Part shown: positions 51,290 through 62,073 of the stretch, in pieces
How the letters are laid out: the number at the start of each line of letters is the position of its first letter
Position numbering within the stretch: position 1 is the first letter of the stretch
From: Paraburkholderia terricola
GTDB lineage: Bacteria; Pseudomonadota; Gammaproteobacteria; Burkholderiales; Burkholderiaceae
Assembly (NCBI RefSeq): GCF_900142195.1
Contig: NZ_FRAB01000030.1
Coordinates: 1-64,000, forward strand
Direction of reading: 5' to 3'
Length of the DNA: 64,000 bases
Notes under the pieces: generated by a model
Databases searched by the model: none
What the model saw: only the letters and a program-made list of their open reading frames with translations
What the model was told of the DNA's origin: nothing
Made by a program: the position numbers and the translations under genes

Positions 51290-52576
51290 CTAACGCTCGG
51301 AAGAACCCGAGTGTTTGTAGAAGCCGCTCATCAGTTCAATGAGCGTGTCACGGTTGTCGCTGCTCGCGCGATTGAGCGCGTGCGTGGGCCCGTGGATCAG
51401 CTTGTTGGTGAGCGCCTGTGACAGCGCCTCGAGCACGGCGGCCGGATCGTCGCCGCGCGCGAGCATCTTCTGCGCGCGTTCGACTTCGGCGCGGCGCAGC
51501 ACGTCGGCCTGCGTATGCATGTGGCGAATCACCGGCACGATGCTGCGCGCGTCGAGCCATTGCATGAAATTCTGCACGCGCGTTTCGATGATCGCCTCGG
51601 CCTGCGCGACGGCAGCCTGGCGCGACGCATTGCCTTCGCGGACGATCGCGCCGAGGTCGTCGACGGTATACAGAAAGACGTCCTCGAGCTGGCCGACTTC
51701 GGGTTCGATATCGCGCGGAACCGCCAGATCGACCATGAAGATCGGCCGGTGACGGCGCGCTTTCACGGCCCGCTCGACCGCGCCCAAGCCGATGATCGGC
51801 AAGGTGGAAGCGGTGCACGACACGATGATGTCGAACTCATGCATCCGCGTGGGCAGTTCAGAGAGGGGAATCGCCCGGCCGTTGAAGCGCTCCGCGAGCC
51901 GCGAGCCGCGCTCGGCGGTGCGGTTTGCGACCACCAGTTCGCGTGGCTGCTGCGCGGCGAAGTGCGTGGCGCACAACTCGATCATTTCGCCGGCGCCGAT
52001 GAACAGCACGCGCTGATTCGACACTTTGTCGAAGATTCGCTGCGCGAGCCGCACGGCGGCAGCCGCCATGGAAACCGACTGGGCACCGATTTCGGTGGTG
52101 CTGCGCACTTCCTTCGCGACGGCGAAGGTGCGCTGGAACAACTGGTTCAGATAAGTGCCGAGCGCGCCGGCCTCGGAAGCAGTGCGTACCGCGTCCTTCA
52201 TTTGCCCGACGATTTGCGTCTCGCCTAACACCATCGAATCGAGCCCTGATGCGACCCGAAAGGCATGCCGCACAGCTTCCGACTGCGGCAACGCATAGAC
52301 GTGCGGCGCAAGTTCGTCGATAGGCAGATTGTGGTATTTCGAGAACCACTGGATCGCGGCTTCGCGCGCGGCGTGGTCGTCGGTTGCGCAATAGAGCTCG
52401 GTGCGATTACAGGTGGACAGAATCGCCGCTTCCGGCGCCGAGCGGGCCATGCGGCCGAGCCAGATGCTTTTGAAGGTGTCGAGTGCGGGCTTGATTTGTT
52501 CGAGCGGAAACGCCACGCGTTCGCGCAAGGCGACAGGCGCGGTGTGGTGATTGATTCCGATCGTTAGAAGCTGCAT
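51290..52576 (-). CDS. hemA: HemA, glutamyl-tRNA reductase
   Basis: A 428-residue protein for the first step of tetrapyrrole synthesis by the C5 route. It has GINHHTAPVALRERVAF at the start, the nucleophile Cys in ILSTCNRTELY (near residue 56), GLDSMVLGETQIVGQMK, and the NADPH-binding VLFIGAGEMIELCATHF (near 190). Its start has no long leader on the minus strand; transcription continues toward prfA after 122 bases. Confidence 0.97.
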   Translation of the reverse strand: MQLLTIGINHHTAPVALRERVAFPLEQIKPALDTFKSIWLGRMARSAPEAAILSTCNRTELYCATDDHAAREAAIQWFSKYHNLPIDELAPHVYALPQSEAVRHAFRVASGLDSMVLGETQIVGQMKDAVRTASEAGALGTYLNQLFQRTFAVAKEVRSTTEIGAQSVSMAAAAVRLAQRIFDKVSNQRVLFIGAGEMIELCATHFAAQQPRELVVANRTAERGSRLAERFNGRAIPLSELPTRMHEFDIIVSCTASTLPIIGLGAVERAVKARRHRPIFMVDLAVPRDIEPEVGQLEDVFLYTVDDLGAIVREGNASRQAAVAQAEAIIETRVQNFMQWLDARSIVPVIRHMHTQADVLRRAEVERAQKMLARGDDPAAVLEALSQALTNKLIHGPTHALNRASSDNRDTLIELMSGFYKHSGSSER

Positions 52577-52638
52577 ATGGGGGGCTATGGTTTAGCTCAA
52601 TATTATAGCGTTTTCACCATTCTTACATTGAGCCCGCG

Positions 52639-53349
52639 TCATGCAGCTTCCGCGGCGACCTCCGGCGGGAGCGCGTCGAGTTGGTAGCCGTAGCCATATA
52701 GCGGCGTTAGGCAATAGCCGTGCTCGGGGCGTAACTGCAATTTGGTCCGCACGCGCGACGCATGCGTGTCGACGGTACGCGACCGTACGTCGCGCCGGCA
52801 CGCCCAGACGGTTTCGAGGATGTGCGCGCGCGATACCGGCCGCGACAGATTGTTGAAGAGCAGGCGCGCGAAGCGGAATTCCTTCGGCGTCAGCGTGACC
52901 GTTTGATCACGGAAAGTGACGCCCAGTTGCGCTGCGTCGAACGCGTAGCCGCCGATGACGTCGCGCCGCCGGTTGGGCGGGCGCCGCAGGCCGGCGCGCC
53001 GCAGCAGGGCGTCGACCCGCGCCAGCATCTCCGGGCCGCTGACCGGTTTGCTGACGCAGTCGTCGGCGCCCGCGTGCAGCGCGGCCACGATCTGGCTTTC
53101 GCGCGGCGCCGACATCAGCACGATCACCGGCAAGCTGGGCAGGATGGCGCGGGCGCGGGCGATCACGTCTTCGGCGGAATGGTCGCCGGCCCAGCTTTCG
53201 GTGATGAGAAGGTCGAAGAATTCGTCCGCCGCGCGGCTCAGAAACGGTGTGCTCGCGGTGAAGTGCTGGCACACATGGCCGCCGGCGAAAATCAACTGGC
53301 CGACCAGCTTGGCGTGGCGCAGGTCCGGCTCGATGAGGGCGATTCGCAT
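52639..53349 (-). CDS. OmpR-type response regulator with Glu at the phosphoacceptor site
   Basis: A 236-residue protein. The receiver domain (1-118) aligns with the usual one, but the phosphorylated Asp is replaced: FDLLITESW has Glu51 where others have FDLVLLD. The acidic pocket is IEPD rather than EDD; the Lys in VSKPVS and a Ser in VLMSAP are kept. The winged-helix domain (about 130-225) has SRTVDTHASRVRTKL. No kinase gene is adjacent. It may be locked in an active-like state or controlled otherwise. It lies upstream of hemA on the same strand, 62 bases apart. Confidence 0.85.
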   Translation of the reverse strand: MRIALIEPDLRHAKLVGQLIFAGGHVCQHFTASTPFLSRAADEFFDLLITESWAGDHSAEDVIARARAILPSLPVIVLMSAPRESQIVAALHAGADDCVSKPVSGPEMLARVDALLRRAGLRRPPNRRRDVIGGYAFDAAQLGVTFRDQTVTLTPKEFRFARLLFNNLSRPVSRAHILETVWACRRDVRSRTVDTHASRVRTKLQLRPEHGYCLTPLYGYGYQLDALPPEVAAEAA

Positions 53350-53553
53350 GGCGTGCTGTCAGCTTGGCAATCAGCAGGAACCAGGTTTTCTCGTAAGGCT
53401 TACAGCTTGCCTAACATCACCCCGACCCCTAAACTCAACCGCTATGCGGAAAGCGCCGTGCTGAACCTCTAGAGTTAATGAGACAAGAATGCTAGCTGTC
53501 CAGTCCCCCTGCGCCCATGAGATAAATCTGAAACTGCGCGAGACCCGCCGCTA

Positions 53554-53808
53554 ATGGGTTGGCCCGGAATTGTGGTTCTGGGGTCGGCGATCGGCCTTGC
53601 GGGCTGGTGGCTGCATCCGCTGCGCCGTTCGAGCCGAACCCGATGGTGGGTGGCGCTCCTGACCGGACTGCTCGGCGCCGCTATCGCGCGCATGGCCGGC
53701 AACGTGACTGGTCTCTTCCATGACGGCGATCTGCTCGAATGGCCGGTGTGTACCGGCATCGCGTTGATCGCCGTTGCCGTGACGGTCGGCTTGCTGTCCC
53801 GTCGATGA
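53554..53808 (+). CDS. Small membrane protein, GlsB/YeaQ/YmgE-like
   Basis: An 84-residue protein with three hydrophobic spans: GIVVLGSAIGLAGWWLHPL, WWVALLTGLLGAAIARMAG and CTGIALIAVAVTVGLL. The Gly-rich pattern resembles transglycosylase-associated (GlsB/YeaQ/YmgE) stress proteins, but without strong motifs. The ribosome site is weak. It lies 20 bases before the aminopeptidase P gene in the same direction. Confidence 0.6.
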   Translation: MGWPGIVVLGSAIGLAGWWLHPLRRSSRTRWWVALLTGLLGAAIARMAGNVTGLFHDGDLLEWPVCTGIALIAVAVTVGLLSRR

Positions 53809-53827
53809 ATATTTGCAGGTGACTCTG

Positions 53828-55642
53828 ATGAATGCCCGACTCCCCGAAACCTCCCCCATCCCCGAACGGCTTGCCACACTTCGCAACGTCATGGCGCGCG
53901 AAGGCGTCGCCGCCTACCTGGTGCCGTCCGCTGATCCGCATTTGTCTGAATACTTACCGGGCCGTTGGCAGGGCCGGGAGTGGCTGTCGGGTTTCACCGG
54001 CTCGGCCGGTACGCTGATCGTGACCGCCGATTTCGCGGGCGTCTGGACCGACAGCCGCTATTGGGAGCAGGCCAATGCGCAACTGGCCGGCACCGGCGTC
54101 CAGTTGATGAAGATGACCGGCGGCCAGCAGACCGCCCCGCATTTCGATTGGCTCGCGCAGAACGTGGCGGCGGGCGCCACGGTCGGCGTGGACGGCGCGG
54201 TGCTCGGCGTGGCGGCGGCGCGCGCCCTGACCCAGGCGCTCACCGCGCACGGCGTGAAGCTGCGTACCGACGTCGACCTGTTCGACGCAATCTGGCCGCA
54301 GCGTCCGTCGCTGCCGGCCGACGCCGTGTTCGAGCACGCCGCGCCGCATGCGAGCGTCGCGCGTTCGGAAAAGCTCGCGCAGATTCGCCGCGCGATGGCG
54401 GAAAAGGGCGCGCAATGGCATTTCGTCTCCACGCTCGACGACCTAGCGTGGCTGCTCAACCTGCGCGGCGCCGACGTGAGCTACAACCCGGTGTTCGTGG
54501 CGCATGCGCTGATCGGCGTCGACCACGCGTCGCTTTTCGTCGCCGACGGCAAGGTGCCGCAGGCGTTGGCCGACGCGCTGGCGCGCGACGGTATCAGCGT
54601 GGAACCGTATGCAAAGGCCGCAAACGCGCTGGCCGCGCTGCCCGCCGGCAGCACGCTGCTGATCGATCCGCGCCGCATCACCTACGGTTCGCTCCAGTCG
54701 GTGCCGTCAACGGTAACGGTGGTCGAGGCGGTCAACCCGTCGACCTTTTTCAAGTCGCGCAAGACCGAGGCCGAAGCCGCCCACGTGCGCGAGACGATGG
54801 AGCAGGACGGCGCGGCGCTCGCCGAGTTTTTCACATGGTTCGAAGGCGCGTTGGGCCGCGAAACTATTACGGAACTGACCATCGACGAACGCCTCACGGC
54901 GGCTCGCGCGCGCCGTCCCGGCTTCGTGTCGCTGAGCTTCGCGACGATCGCGGGCTTCAACGCGAACGGCGCGATGCCGCACTATCGCGCCACCGAGGAA
55001 TCGCATTCGGTGATCGAGGGCAACGGCCTGTTGTTGATCGATTCCGGCGCGCAGTATCTGAGCGGCACCACCGACATCACGCGCGTCGTGCCGATCGGCA
55101 CCCTCAGCGCGGCACAGCGGCGCGATTTCACGATCGTGCTGAAAGGCACGATGGCTTTGTCGCGCGCGAAATTCCCGCGCGGCATCCGCTCGCCGATGCT
55201 CGACGCGATCGCCCGCGCGCCGATCTGGGAAGCCGGCGCCGACTACGGTCACGGCACCGGTCACGGCGTGGGTTACTTCCTCAACGTGCATGAAGGCCCG
55301 CAGGTGATTTCGCACTATGCGCCGGCCGAACCGTGGACCGCGATGGAAGAGGGCATGATCACCTCGGTCGAGCCGGGCATCTACCGTCCAGGCAAGTGGG
55401 GCGTGCGGATCGAAAACCTCGTGCTGAATGTGCCCGCGGAACACACGGAGTTCGGCGACTTCCTCAAGTTCGAGACGCTCACGCTGTGCCCGATCGACAC
55501 GCGTTGCCTCGATCTGGCGCTGCTGCGCGAGGACGAACGCGCGTGGCTCAACGCGTACCACGACACGGTGCGCACGCGTTTGTGGCCGCACGTGTCGGGC
55601 GACGTCCGCGCATGGCTGGAACTGCGCACGCAACCCATCTGA
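53828..55642 (+). CDS. Aminopeptidase P family (Xaa-Pro aminopeptidase, XPPEP type)
   Basis: A 604-residue M24 metallopeptidase of the long three-domain type. The creatinase-like N-terminal part has AAYLVPSADPHLSEYL and GSAGTLIVTADFAGVWTDSRYW. The catalytic domain holds the metal ligands: Asp in LLIDSGAQYLSGTTDITR (near 407-418), His in GHGTGHGVGYFLNVHEGP (near 480), Glu in ITSVEPGIY and RIENL. It removes an N-terminal residue before proline. The ATG at 53828 follows AGGTGA; an in-frame TTG at 53813 is unlikely. Confidence 0.93.
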   Translation: MNARLPETSPIPERLATLRNVMAREGVAAYLVPSADPHLSEYLPGRWQGREWLSGFTGSAGTLIVTADFAGVWTDSRYWEQANAQLAGTGVQLMKMTGGQQTAPHFDWLAQNVAAGATVGVDGAVLGVAAARALTQALTAHGVKLRTDVDLFDAIWPQRPSLPADAVFEHAAPHASVARSEKLAQIRRAMAEKGAQWHFVSTLDDLAWLLNLRGADVSYNPVFVAHALIGVDHASLFVADGKVPQALADALARDGISVEPYAKAANALAALPAGSTLLIDPRRITYGSLQSVPSTVTVVEAVNPSTFFKSRKTEAEAAHVRETMEQDGAALAEFFTWFEGALGRETITELTIDERLTAARARRPGFVSLSFATIAGFNANGAMPHYRATEESHSVIEGNGLLLIDSGAQYLSGTTDITRVVPIGTLSAAQRRDFTIVLKGTMALSRAKFPRGIRSPMLDAIARAPIWEAGADYGHGTGHGVGYFLNVHEGPQVISHYAPAEPWTAMEEGMITSVEPGIYRPGKWGVRIENLVLNVPAEHTEFGDFLKFETLTLCPIDTRCLDLALLREDERAWLNAYHDTVRTRLWPHVSGDVRAWLELRTQPI

Positions 55643-55673
55643 TCGCCGCAATTGCGTGGCTTACGGAGAGTGC

Positions 55674-56297
55674 ATGGCAATCAAGGCAGTCGTGTTCGAT
55701 TTCGGCGGCGTGCTGATCGACTGGAGCCCCGAGTATCTTTATCGTCAGCTGATTCCTGACGAAGCTGAGCGCCGCTGGTTTCTCACCCACGTTTGTTCGA
55801 TGGACTGGGTGATCCGTCAGGATGGCGGCCAGCCGATCGTCGAGGCCACGAACGAATTGATCGCCAGGTTTCCCGATCACGAACCGCTGATCCGCGCGTT
55901 CTACGAGCGCTGGCACGAGATGGTCGCCGGCGTGCTGGAAGAGGGCGTCGCGATCATGGAAAAACTCGAAGCCGCCGACGTGCCGCTGTTCGGGCTGACG
56001 AACTGGTCGGCGGAGACGTTTCCGTATGCGTGGGAGCATTACCCTGCGCTGCGGCGGTTTCGCGACATCATCGTGTCGGGGCGGGTGGGGCTCGTGAAGC
56101 CCGATCCGGCGATCTTCGCGGCAATGCGTGAGCGGATCGAGCTACAAATGCCGGGCATCGAGCCCGGCGAACTCGTCTTCATCGACGACAACCAGAAGAA
56201 TGCGGAAGCGGCAATCGCGCTCGGTTGGCATGGCGTGCATCACATCAGCGCCGCGCAAACCGAAGCGAAGCTGCGCGAGTTGGGGCTGCCGGTTTAA
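55674..56297 (+). CDS. HAD-superfamily hydrolase, haloacid dehalogenase/YihX-like
   Basis: A 207-residue protein. Motif I is VFDFGGVLIDW (nucleophile Asp near residue 9; the second position is Gly, as in haloacid dehalogenases and YihX, rather than the Asp of phosphatases). Motif II is LFGLTNWSAE, motif III the Lys in VGLVKPDPAIF, motif IV FIDDNQKN. A helical cap covers about residues 15-90. Substrate unknown. The ATG at 55674 follows CGGAGAG; the longer frame begins within the upstream gene. Confidence 0.88.
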   Translation: MAIKAVVFDFGGVLIDWSPEYLYRQLIPDEAERRWFLTHVCSMDWVIRQDGGQPIVEATNELIARFPDHEPLIRAFYERWHEMVAGVLEEGVAIMEKLEAADVPLFGLTNWSAETFPYAWEHYPALRRFRDIIVSGRVGLVKPDPAIFAAMRERIELQMPGIEPGELVFIDDNQKNAEAAIALGWHGVHHISAAQTEAKLRELGLPV

Positions 56298-56374
56298 GCA
56301 AGGGGTGTTATTCGGGCGAAGCGGCGACGCAACGCGTTTGCGCTCTCGCCGCTGTCTGCTTGTGCTTTTCTTCA

Positions 56375-57499
56375 CTACTGCCCCAGCAGATTCTTCAACG
56401 CGTTACCCAACCCTTTCACCGTTTCCCCCGCGCCTTTCGCGACGCCCTCGACGCTTACGCCCAACGCTTTGGCAAACCCGGCGGCAATGCGCGTCATCAG
56501 ACTTTCCTGCACCGAGAACTTCGGGTCGCGCAGATTTCCATCCAGCACGAAATGCAGCGTGATGTCGTCGTTGCGCGCCTTGAGCGCCGCGACCGCCGCT
56601 TTCGTGGGAATCGACATGAAGGTGTCGAGCGGATTGCCGCTCTCGGCGAGTTGCAGACCGTGGACCGTCATCGTGCCGGGCGCGTGCAACTGGTCATTGC
56701 GCACCGTCGACTCGACGGTGAGATCGATCGTGCCGCCCGTCACTTGCGCCTTCGCGCCGGCCTTTTTCAGCAGGTACGGATCGAGCATCACCACATCGAC
56801 GCCATGTAGTTTGCTGACGGTTTGCGAGTCCTTGTTCGCGACCTTGATCCAGCCGCCGAACGACACCGTGCCGGTATGCGCCGGGCCTTTGATCGACCCG
56901 GTGACGTCGACGCTGGTCGGCTCGCTGAGCGCCGGCAGATGCAGGTGATCGACGGTGGCATTGGCGTTGCTGACCGTCACTTTGAAAGCGGGCGGGCCGA
57001 CCGTCATGTCGTGGAAATGGACGTTGCCCTGCTCGAAGCGAATGTGATCGACCAGTTTTTCACGCGATGCCGGCGCGGCGCTGCGGCCGGCGTCGTCCTT
57101 GCCGTCGGCGTTGAACGACTGGCGCAGATTCGGCAGCAAGCGGATCGTGCCGTCCTTGCTGCGCAACACCGCCATGTCGAAGCCGCGCACCACCACGCTG
57201 CGGATATGCATACGCCGCGCGATCAGGTCGCGGATATCGGGCGTGAGGATGATTTCGTCGGCTCGGAGCGGATCGCCGGCGGGCCAACCGGGCGGCGCCT
57301 TGAGCAGAACGTGACTGAGATGAACGGAGGTCAGACCGACGCGGATGCTTTCCGCGCTGCCAAGCGGACCGAGCGCCGCGATCACACGTTCCTTGACTTC
57401 GCGCTGCTCGAATTGCAGCGCGCCGACCACGGCGACGATCAGCACCAGCAGCACACCGCCCATCGAAACGAGCCAGCGCTTGCCCTTGGACATCGCCAT
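56375..57499 (-). CDS. DUF748-like envelope protein
   Basis: A 374-residue protein with one N-terminal membrane anchor (WLVSMGGVLLVLIVAVVGALQF) and a large periplasmic part with AsmA/DUF748 character: repeated beta segments such as IRSVVVRGFDMAVLRSKDG, HFHDMTVGPPAFKVTV and a final amphipathic region with KGAGETVKGLGNALKNLLG. AsmA-like proteins bridge the periplasm and may carry lipids. The start at 57499 follows AGGAGG. It is downstream of ettA on the same strand but separated by terminators. Confidence 0.77.
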   Translation of the reverse strand: MAMSKGKRWLVSMGGVLLVLIVAVVGALQFEQREVKERVIAALGPLGSAESIRVGLTSVHLSHVLLKAPPGWPAGDPLRADEIILTPDIRDLIARRMHIRSVVVRGFDMAVLRSKDGTIRLLPNLRQSFNADGKDDAGRSAAPASREKLVDHIRFEQGNVHFHDMTVGPPAFKVTVSNANATVDHLHLPALSEPTSVDVTGSIKGPAHTGTVSFGGWIKVANKDSQTVSKLHGVDVVMLDPYLLKKAGAKAQVTGGTIDLTVESTVRNDQLHAPGTMTVHGLQLAESGNPLDTFMSIPTKAAVAALKARNDDITLHFVLDGNLRDPKFSVQESLMTRIAAGFAKALGVSVEGVAKGAGETVKGLGNALKNLLGQ

Positions 57500-57639
57500 G
57501 CCTGCCTCCTCGTCACCGCGTCGTGCGGTGCGGCTGTGATCGCAACGGTCCGACGCATGCTCCGACTGACGCAACGGCGGCATTCCGCCTGAACCTGAGA
57601 TCACGCCGTGGCGAGCAACGCGCGTGCCCCGCCGCCTGA

Positions 57640-57666
57640 CAAAAAACGCCGACGAATGCCGGCGTG
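57640..57666 (-). terminator. Second terminator downstream of ettA
   Basis: On the minus strand ACGCCG (57666-57661) pairs with CGGCGT (57652-57647), followed by six T (57647-57642). It is about 70 bases beyond the first terminator. Confidence 0.7.
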
Positions 57667-57708
57667 CAGCGGTGAGCGCAACAGCGGGCCACACGCCGGC
57701 CGCGCTCG

Positions 57709-57745
57709 AAAAAACGGCCCACCCGCCAACCGGCGAGCGGGCCGC
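57709..57745 (-). terminator. Terminator directly after ettA
   Basis: The 30-base hairpin at 57716-57745 pairs CGGCCC with GGGCCG and, inside, CTCGCC with GGCGGG, and is followed on the minus strand by six T (57715-57710). It begins 12 bases after the ettA stop. Confidence 0.85.
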
Positions 57746-57756
57746 GGCGTCAGGGC

Positions 57757-59424
<1,668 letters not shown>

Positions 59425-59691
59425 TTGCTTGCAATAGACGTTGACGACGCCGGCCGCATCGAGGGCGGGCTGCCGTGGGTGGATGGGTAATCGGTGTTAG
59501 GGCCGGGCAGTGTGCCCGGCGCCGGCCGGCGCGGCATGGTGTGCGGCGTCGAACTGCGCGACGCCCCGCGCGCGGGCGGGTGGTTCAGGTGGCATTGTAC
59601 TTCGCGGTGAGGGCGGGGCGGCAGGGTCGATTGCCGTGAGCTTGGCGCTGAGCGCGGTTCACGCGCCTTCGGCAACGTCGAAGCGCGGAAC

Positions 59692-59991
59692 TCAAAGCCA
59701 GTCCGCGACGCCGCCGTGCCGTGAACAGGTGCCGCTGCGATGCCGGCTAAAGCTGTAGGTGCCGTCGCGGCAGCGCGCGGTGGCGCCTTGCGGCACCTTG
59801 CCGGACAGGGAGCGGGCCGGCGCGTGAACCGTGTTGCCGTCGCGGTTGGTGTAGCTGTCGTGATTGCTGAGGTTGGATTCGTCGGGTGAGGTGCCCGGAG
59901 CGACGTAGGCAAACGCCGACGAGGCGCTGAACAGCAGGGCCACCGCGATGGCGGCGTAAGCACGGAAAGGGCTAACGGTGACGCTTTTCAT
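59692..59991 (-). CDS. DUF3761 secreted protein
   Basis: A 99-residue exported protein with signal FRAYAAIAVALLFSASSAFA. The C-terminal domain has ARCRDGTYSFSRHRSGTCSRHGGVADWL in short motif pieces: the Cys pair and HGGV identify DUF3761, whose function is unknown. Family members are small, often on the cell surface. It is downstream of ugpC (45 bases) on the same strand but functionally unrelated as far as I can see. Confidence 0.87.
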   Translation of the reverse strand: MKSVTVSPFRAYAAIAVALLFSASSAFAYVAPGTSPDESNLSNHDSYTNRDGNTVHAPARSLSGKVPQGATARCRDGTYSFSRHRSGTCSRHGGVADWL

Positions 59992-60036
59992 GGTCTCCTT
60001 GCATTGTTCTTCTTTGCGTGTGCTTCTGGCGCTCGC

Positions 60037-61125
60037 TCAGTTCACCCGCCGTCCCGTCGACGGATCGAAGAAATGCAGATGCCGCGCGGGCAGCGCCACT
60101 TGCAGCGCCTCGCCTGCCGCGGGCCGATGCGCATGCGGCAAGCGCACCGTTACGTCGTGTTTGCCCCAGCGCCCGTGCGCGAGGTTATCCGCGCCGAGCA
60201 ACTCGCAGGAATCGACGGTGAGCGTGGCGTGCGGCGCATCCGCGTGACCCGGCGTCATGTGCTCGGGACGAATGCCGAGCGTCCATTCGCGTCCGTTGGC
60301 GAGTTCGCCGCCGATTGCAGCCGTGCCCGTCAGCGGCAGCTTCGGACCGTTGCCGGCGACTTCGAACGCCGAGCCGTCGTCGGACACGCGGCCTTCCAGC
60401 AGATTCATGCCCGGCGAGCCGATGAAGCCCGCGACGAACACCGTCGCCGGCCGTTCGTAGACTTCGGTCGGCGCGCCGATCTGCTCGGCGTGACCCTTGT
60501 TCATCACGATCACACGTTGGGCCAAGGTCATCGCTTCGATCTGATCGTGCGTGACGTAAAGGCTGGTGGTGGCGAGCCGCGCATGCAGACGCTGGATTTC
60601 GAGGCGCATCTGCACGCGCAGGCGGGCGTCGAGATTGGACAGCGGTTCGTCGAAGAGAAACACCGCCGGCTCGCGCACGATCGCGCGGCCCATCGCGACG
60701 CGCTGCCGTTGTCCGCCGGAAAGCTCACGCGGCTTGCGTTGCAGCAGCGCTTCGAGTTCGAGAATCTGCGCGGCGGCCTGCACGCGCTGCGTGATCTGCG
60801 CCCGCTCGACGCCCGCGATCTTCAGCGCATAGCCCATGTTCTCGGCCACGCTCATATGCGGATACAGCGCGTAGTTCTGGAACACCATCGCGATGTTGCG
60901 ATCCTTCGGCTCCAGTCGGTTGACCACTTTGCCGGCGATCGAAATCTCGCCCTCGGAAATGCGTTCGAGTCCCGCCACCATCCGTAGCAACGTCGACTTG
61001 CCGCAGCCGGACGGGCCGACCATCACGACGAACTCGCCGTCCGCGACGTCCACGTCGATGCCGTGCAACACGAACTGTTTGCCGTCGTAGGTTTTTTTAA
61101 CGCCTTGCAGAGTCAGTGCAGCCAT
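60037..61125 (-). CDS. ugpC: UgpC, ATPase of the glycerol-3-phosphate importer
   Basis: A 362-residue CUT1-type ATPase with Walker A GPSGCGKST (near residue 37), Q loop FQNYALYPHMSVAEN, signature LSGGQRQR (near 136), Walker B FLFDEPLSNLDARLR, and a C-terminal TOBE/regulatory domain (residues 240-360). It powers UgpAE. CUT1 ATPases are interchangeable among sugars, so the assignment rests on the ugpBAE neighbours. Confidence 0.93.
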   Translation of the reverse strand: MAALTLQGVKKTYDGKQFVLHGIDVDVADGEFVVMVGPSGCGKSTLLRMVAGLERISEGEISIAGKVVNRLEPKDRNIAMVFQNYALYPHMSVAENMGYALKIAGVERAQITQRVQAAAQILELEALLQRKPRELSGGQRQRVAMGRAIVREPAVFLFDEPLSNLDARLRVQMRLEIQRLHARLATTSLYVTHDQIEAMTLAQRVIVMNKGHAEQIGAPTEVYERPATVFVAGFIGSPGMNLLEGRVSDDGSAFEVAGNGPKLPLTGTAAIGGELANGREWTLGIRPEHMTPGHADAPHATLTVDSCELLGADNLAHGRWGKHDVTVRLPHAHRPAAGEALQVALPARHLHFFDPSTGRRVN

Positions 61126-61227
61126 GCTGTTTTAGCCTTTCGTTGCTTGCCGCGGCGTGCGCGGTGTTTTTCGCGTTTTTCATTGCGCGACCGACGTTCG
61201 TTCATGTGAGGCGCGGCTTACCGCGGC

Positions 61228-62073
61228 TCACTTTTCCGAGTCCACCAGGCCGCGCACGAACCAGCGCTGCATCGTCAGCACGACGGCGAGCGGCGGCAGC
61301 ATCGCGAGCAGCGTCGCGGCCATCACGAGATGCCATTCGGTCGCGGTGTCGCCGGACGCGATCATGCTCTTGATGCCGACCACCGCAGTCGTGAGGGACT
61401 GCTGGCTCGTGATCAGGATCGGCCATAGGTACTGGTTCCAGCCGTAGATGAAGGTGATGACGAAGAGCGCCGCCATGTTCGTTTTCGATAGCGGCAACAC
61501 CACGTCCCAGAAGAAGCGCATGGGCCCGGCGCCGTCGATGCGCGCCGCTTCCATCAACTCGTCGGGCAGCGTCATGAAGAACTGGCGAAACAGAAAGGTG
61601 GCGGTGGCCGACGCGATCAGCGGCAACGTCAAGCCGCTGTACGTGTTGCTCAACTGCATCGACGACACGACCTGCACGGTCGGGAAGATCCGCACTTCGA
61701 CGGGCAGCATCAGCGTGATGAAGATCAGCCAGAACGCGAGATTGCGAAACGGGAAGCGGAAGAACACGATCGCGTAAGCGGAGATCATCGAGACGGCGAT
61801 CTTGCCGATCGAAATCACCAGCGCCATCACCAGGCTGTTGAACAGCATGCGGCCGAACGGCGCCGCCGCATTGCCGCTGCCGCGGGCCCAGACGGTCGCG
61901 ACGTTTTCGAGCAGATGGGAGCTCGGCACGAGCGAGAGCGGCACGCTGAAAATCTCGCGCTCGCTCATCGTCGCGGCGCAGAACGCGACATACACGGGAA
62001 ACACCACTAGCACGACGCCGAAAATCAGCACCGCATGACAGAAGAGGTCGAAACCGCGGCGGTTCTCGATCAT
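61228..62073 (-). CDS. ugpE: UgpE, permease of the glycerol-3-phosphate importer
   Basis: A 281-residue membrane protein with six spans. The EAA loop is EAARIDGAGPMRFFWDVVLP (near residue 195) and contacts UgpC. The N terminus FDLFCHAVLIFGVVLVVFPVYVAF and the C-terminal MQRWFVRGLVDSEK are typical of UgpE. Its start overlaps the ugpA stop. Confidence 0.92.
   Translation of the reverse strand: MIENRRGFDLFCHAVLIFGVVLVVFPVYVAFCAATMSEREIFSVPLSLVPSSHLLENVATVWARGSGNAAAPFGRMLFNSLVMALVISIGKIAVSMISAYAIVFFRFPFRNLAFWLIFITLMLPVEVRIFPTVQVVSSMQLSNTYSGLTLPLIASATATFLFRQFFMTLPDELMEAARIDGAGPMRFFWDVVLPLSKTNMAALFVITFIYGWNQYLWPILITSQQSLTTAVVGIKSMIASGDTATEWHLVMAATLLAMLPPLAVVLTMQRWFVRGLVDSEK

Noticed and set aside
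53813..53827. TTG start for the aminopeptidase P gene at 53813
   Set aside because: The ATG at 53828 has AGGTGA at good spacing and begins the usual N terminus; the TTG would overlap that ribosome site.
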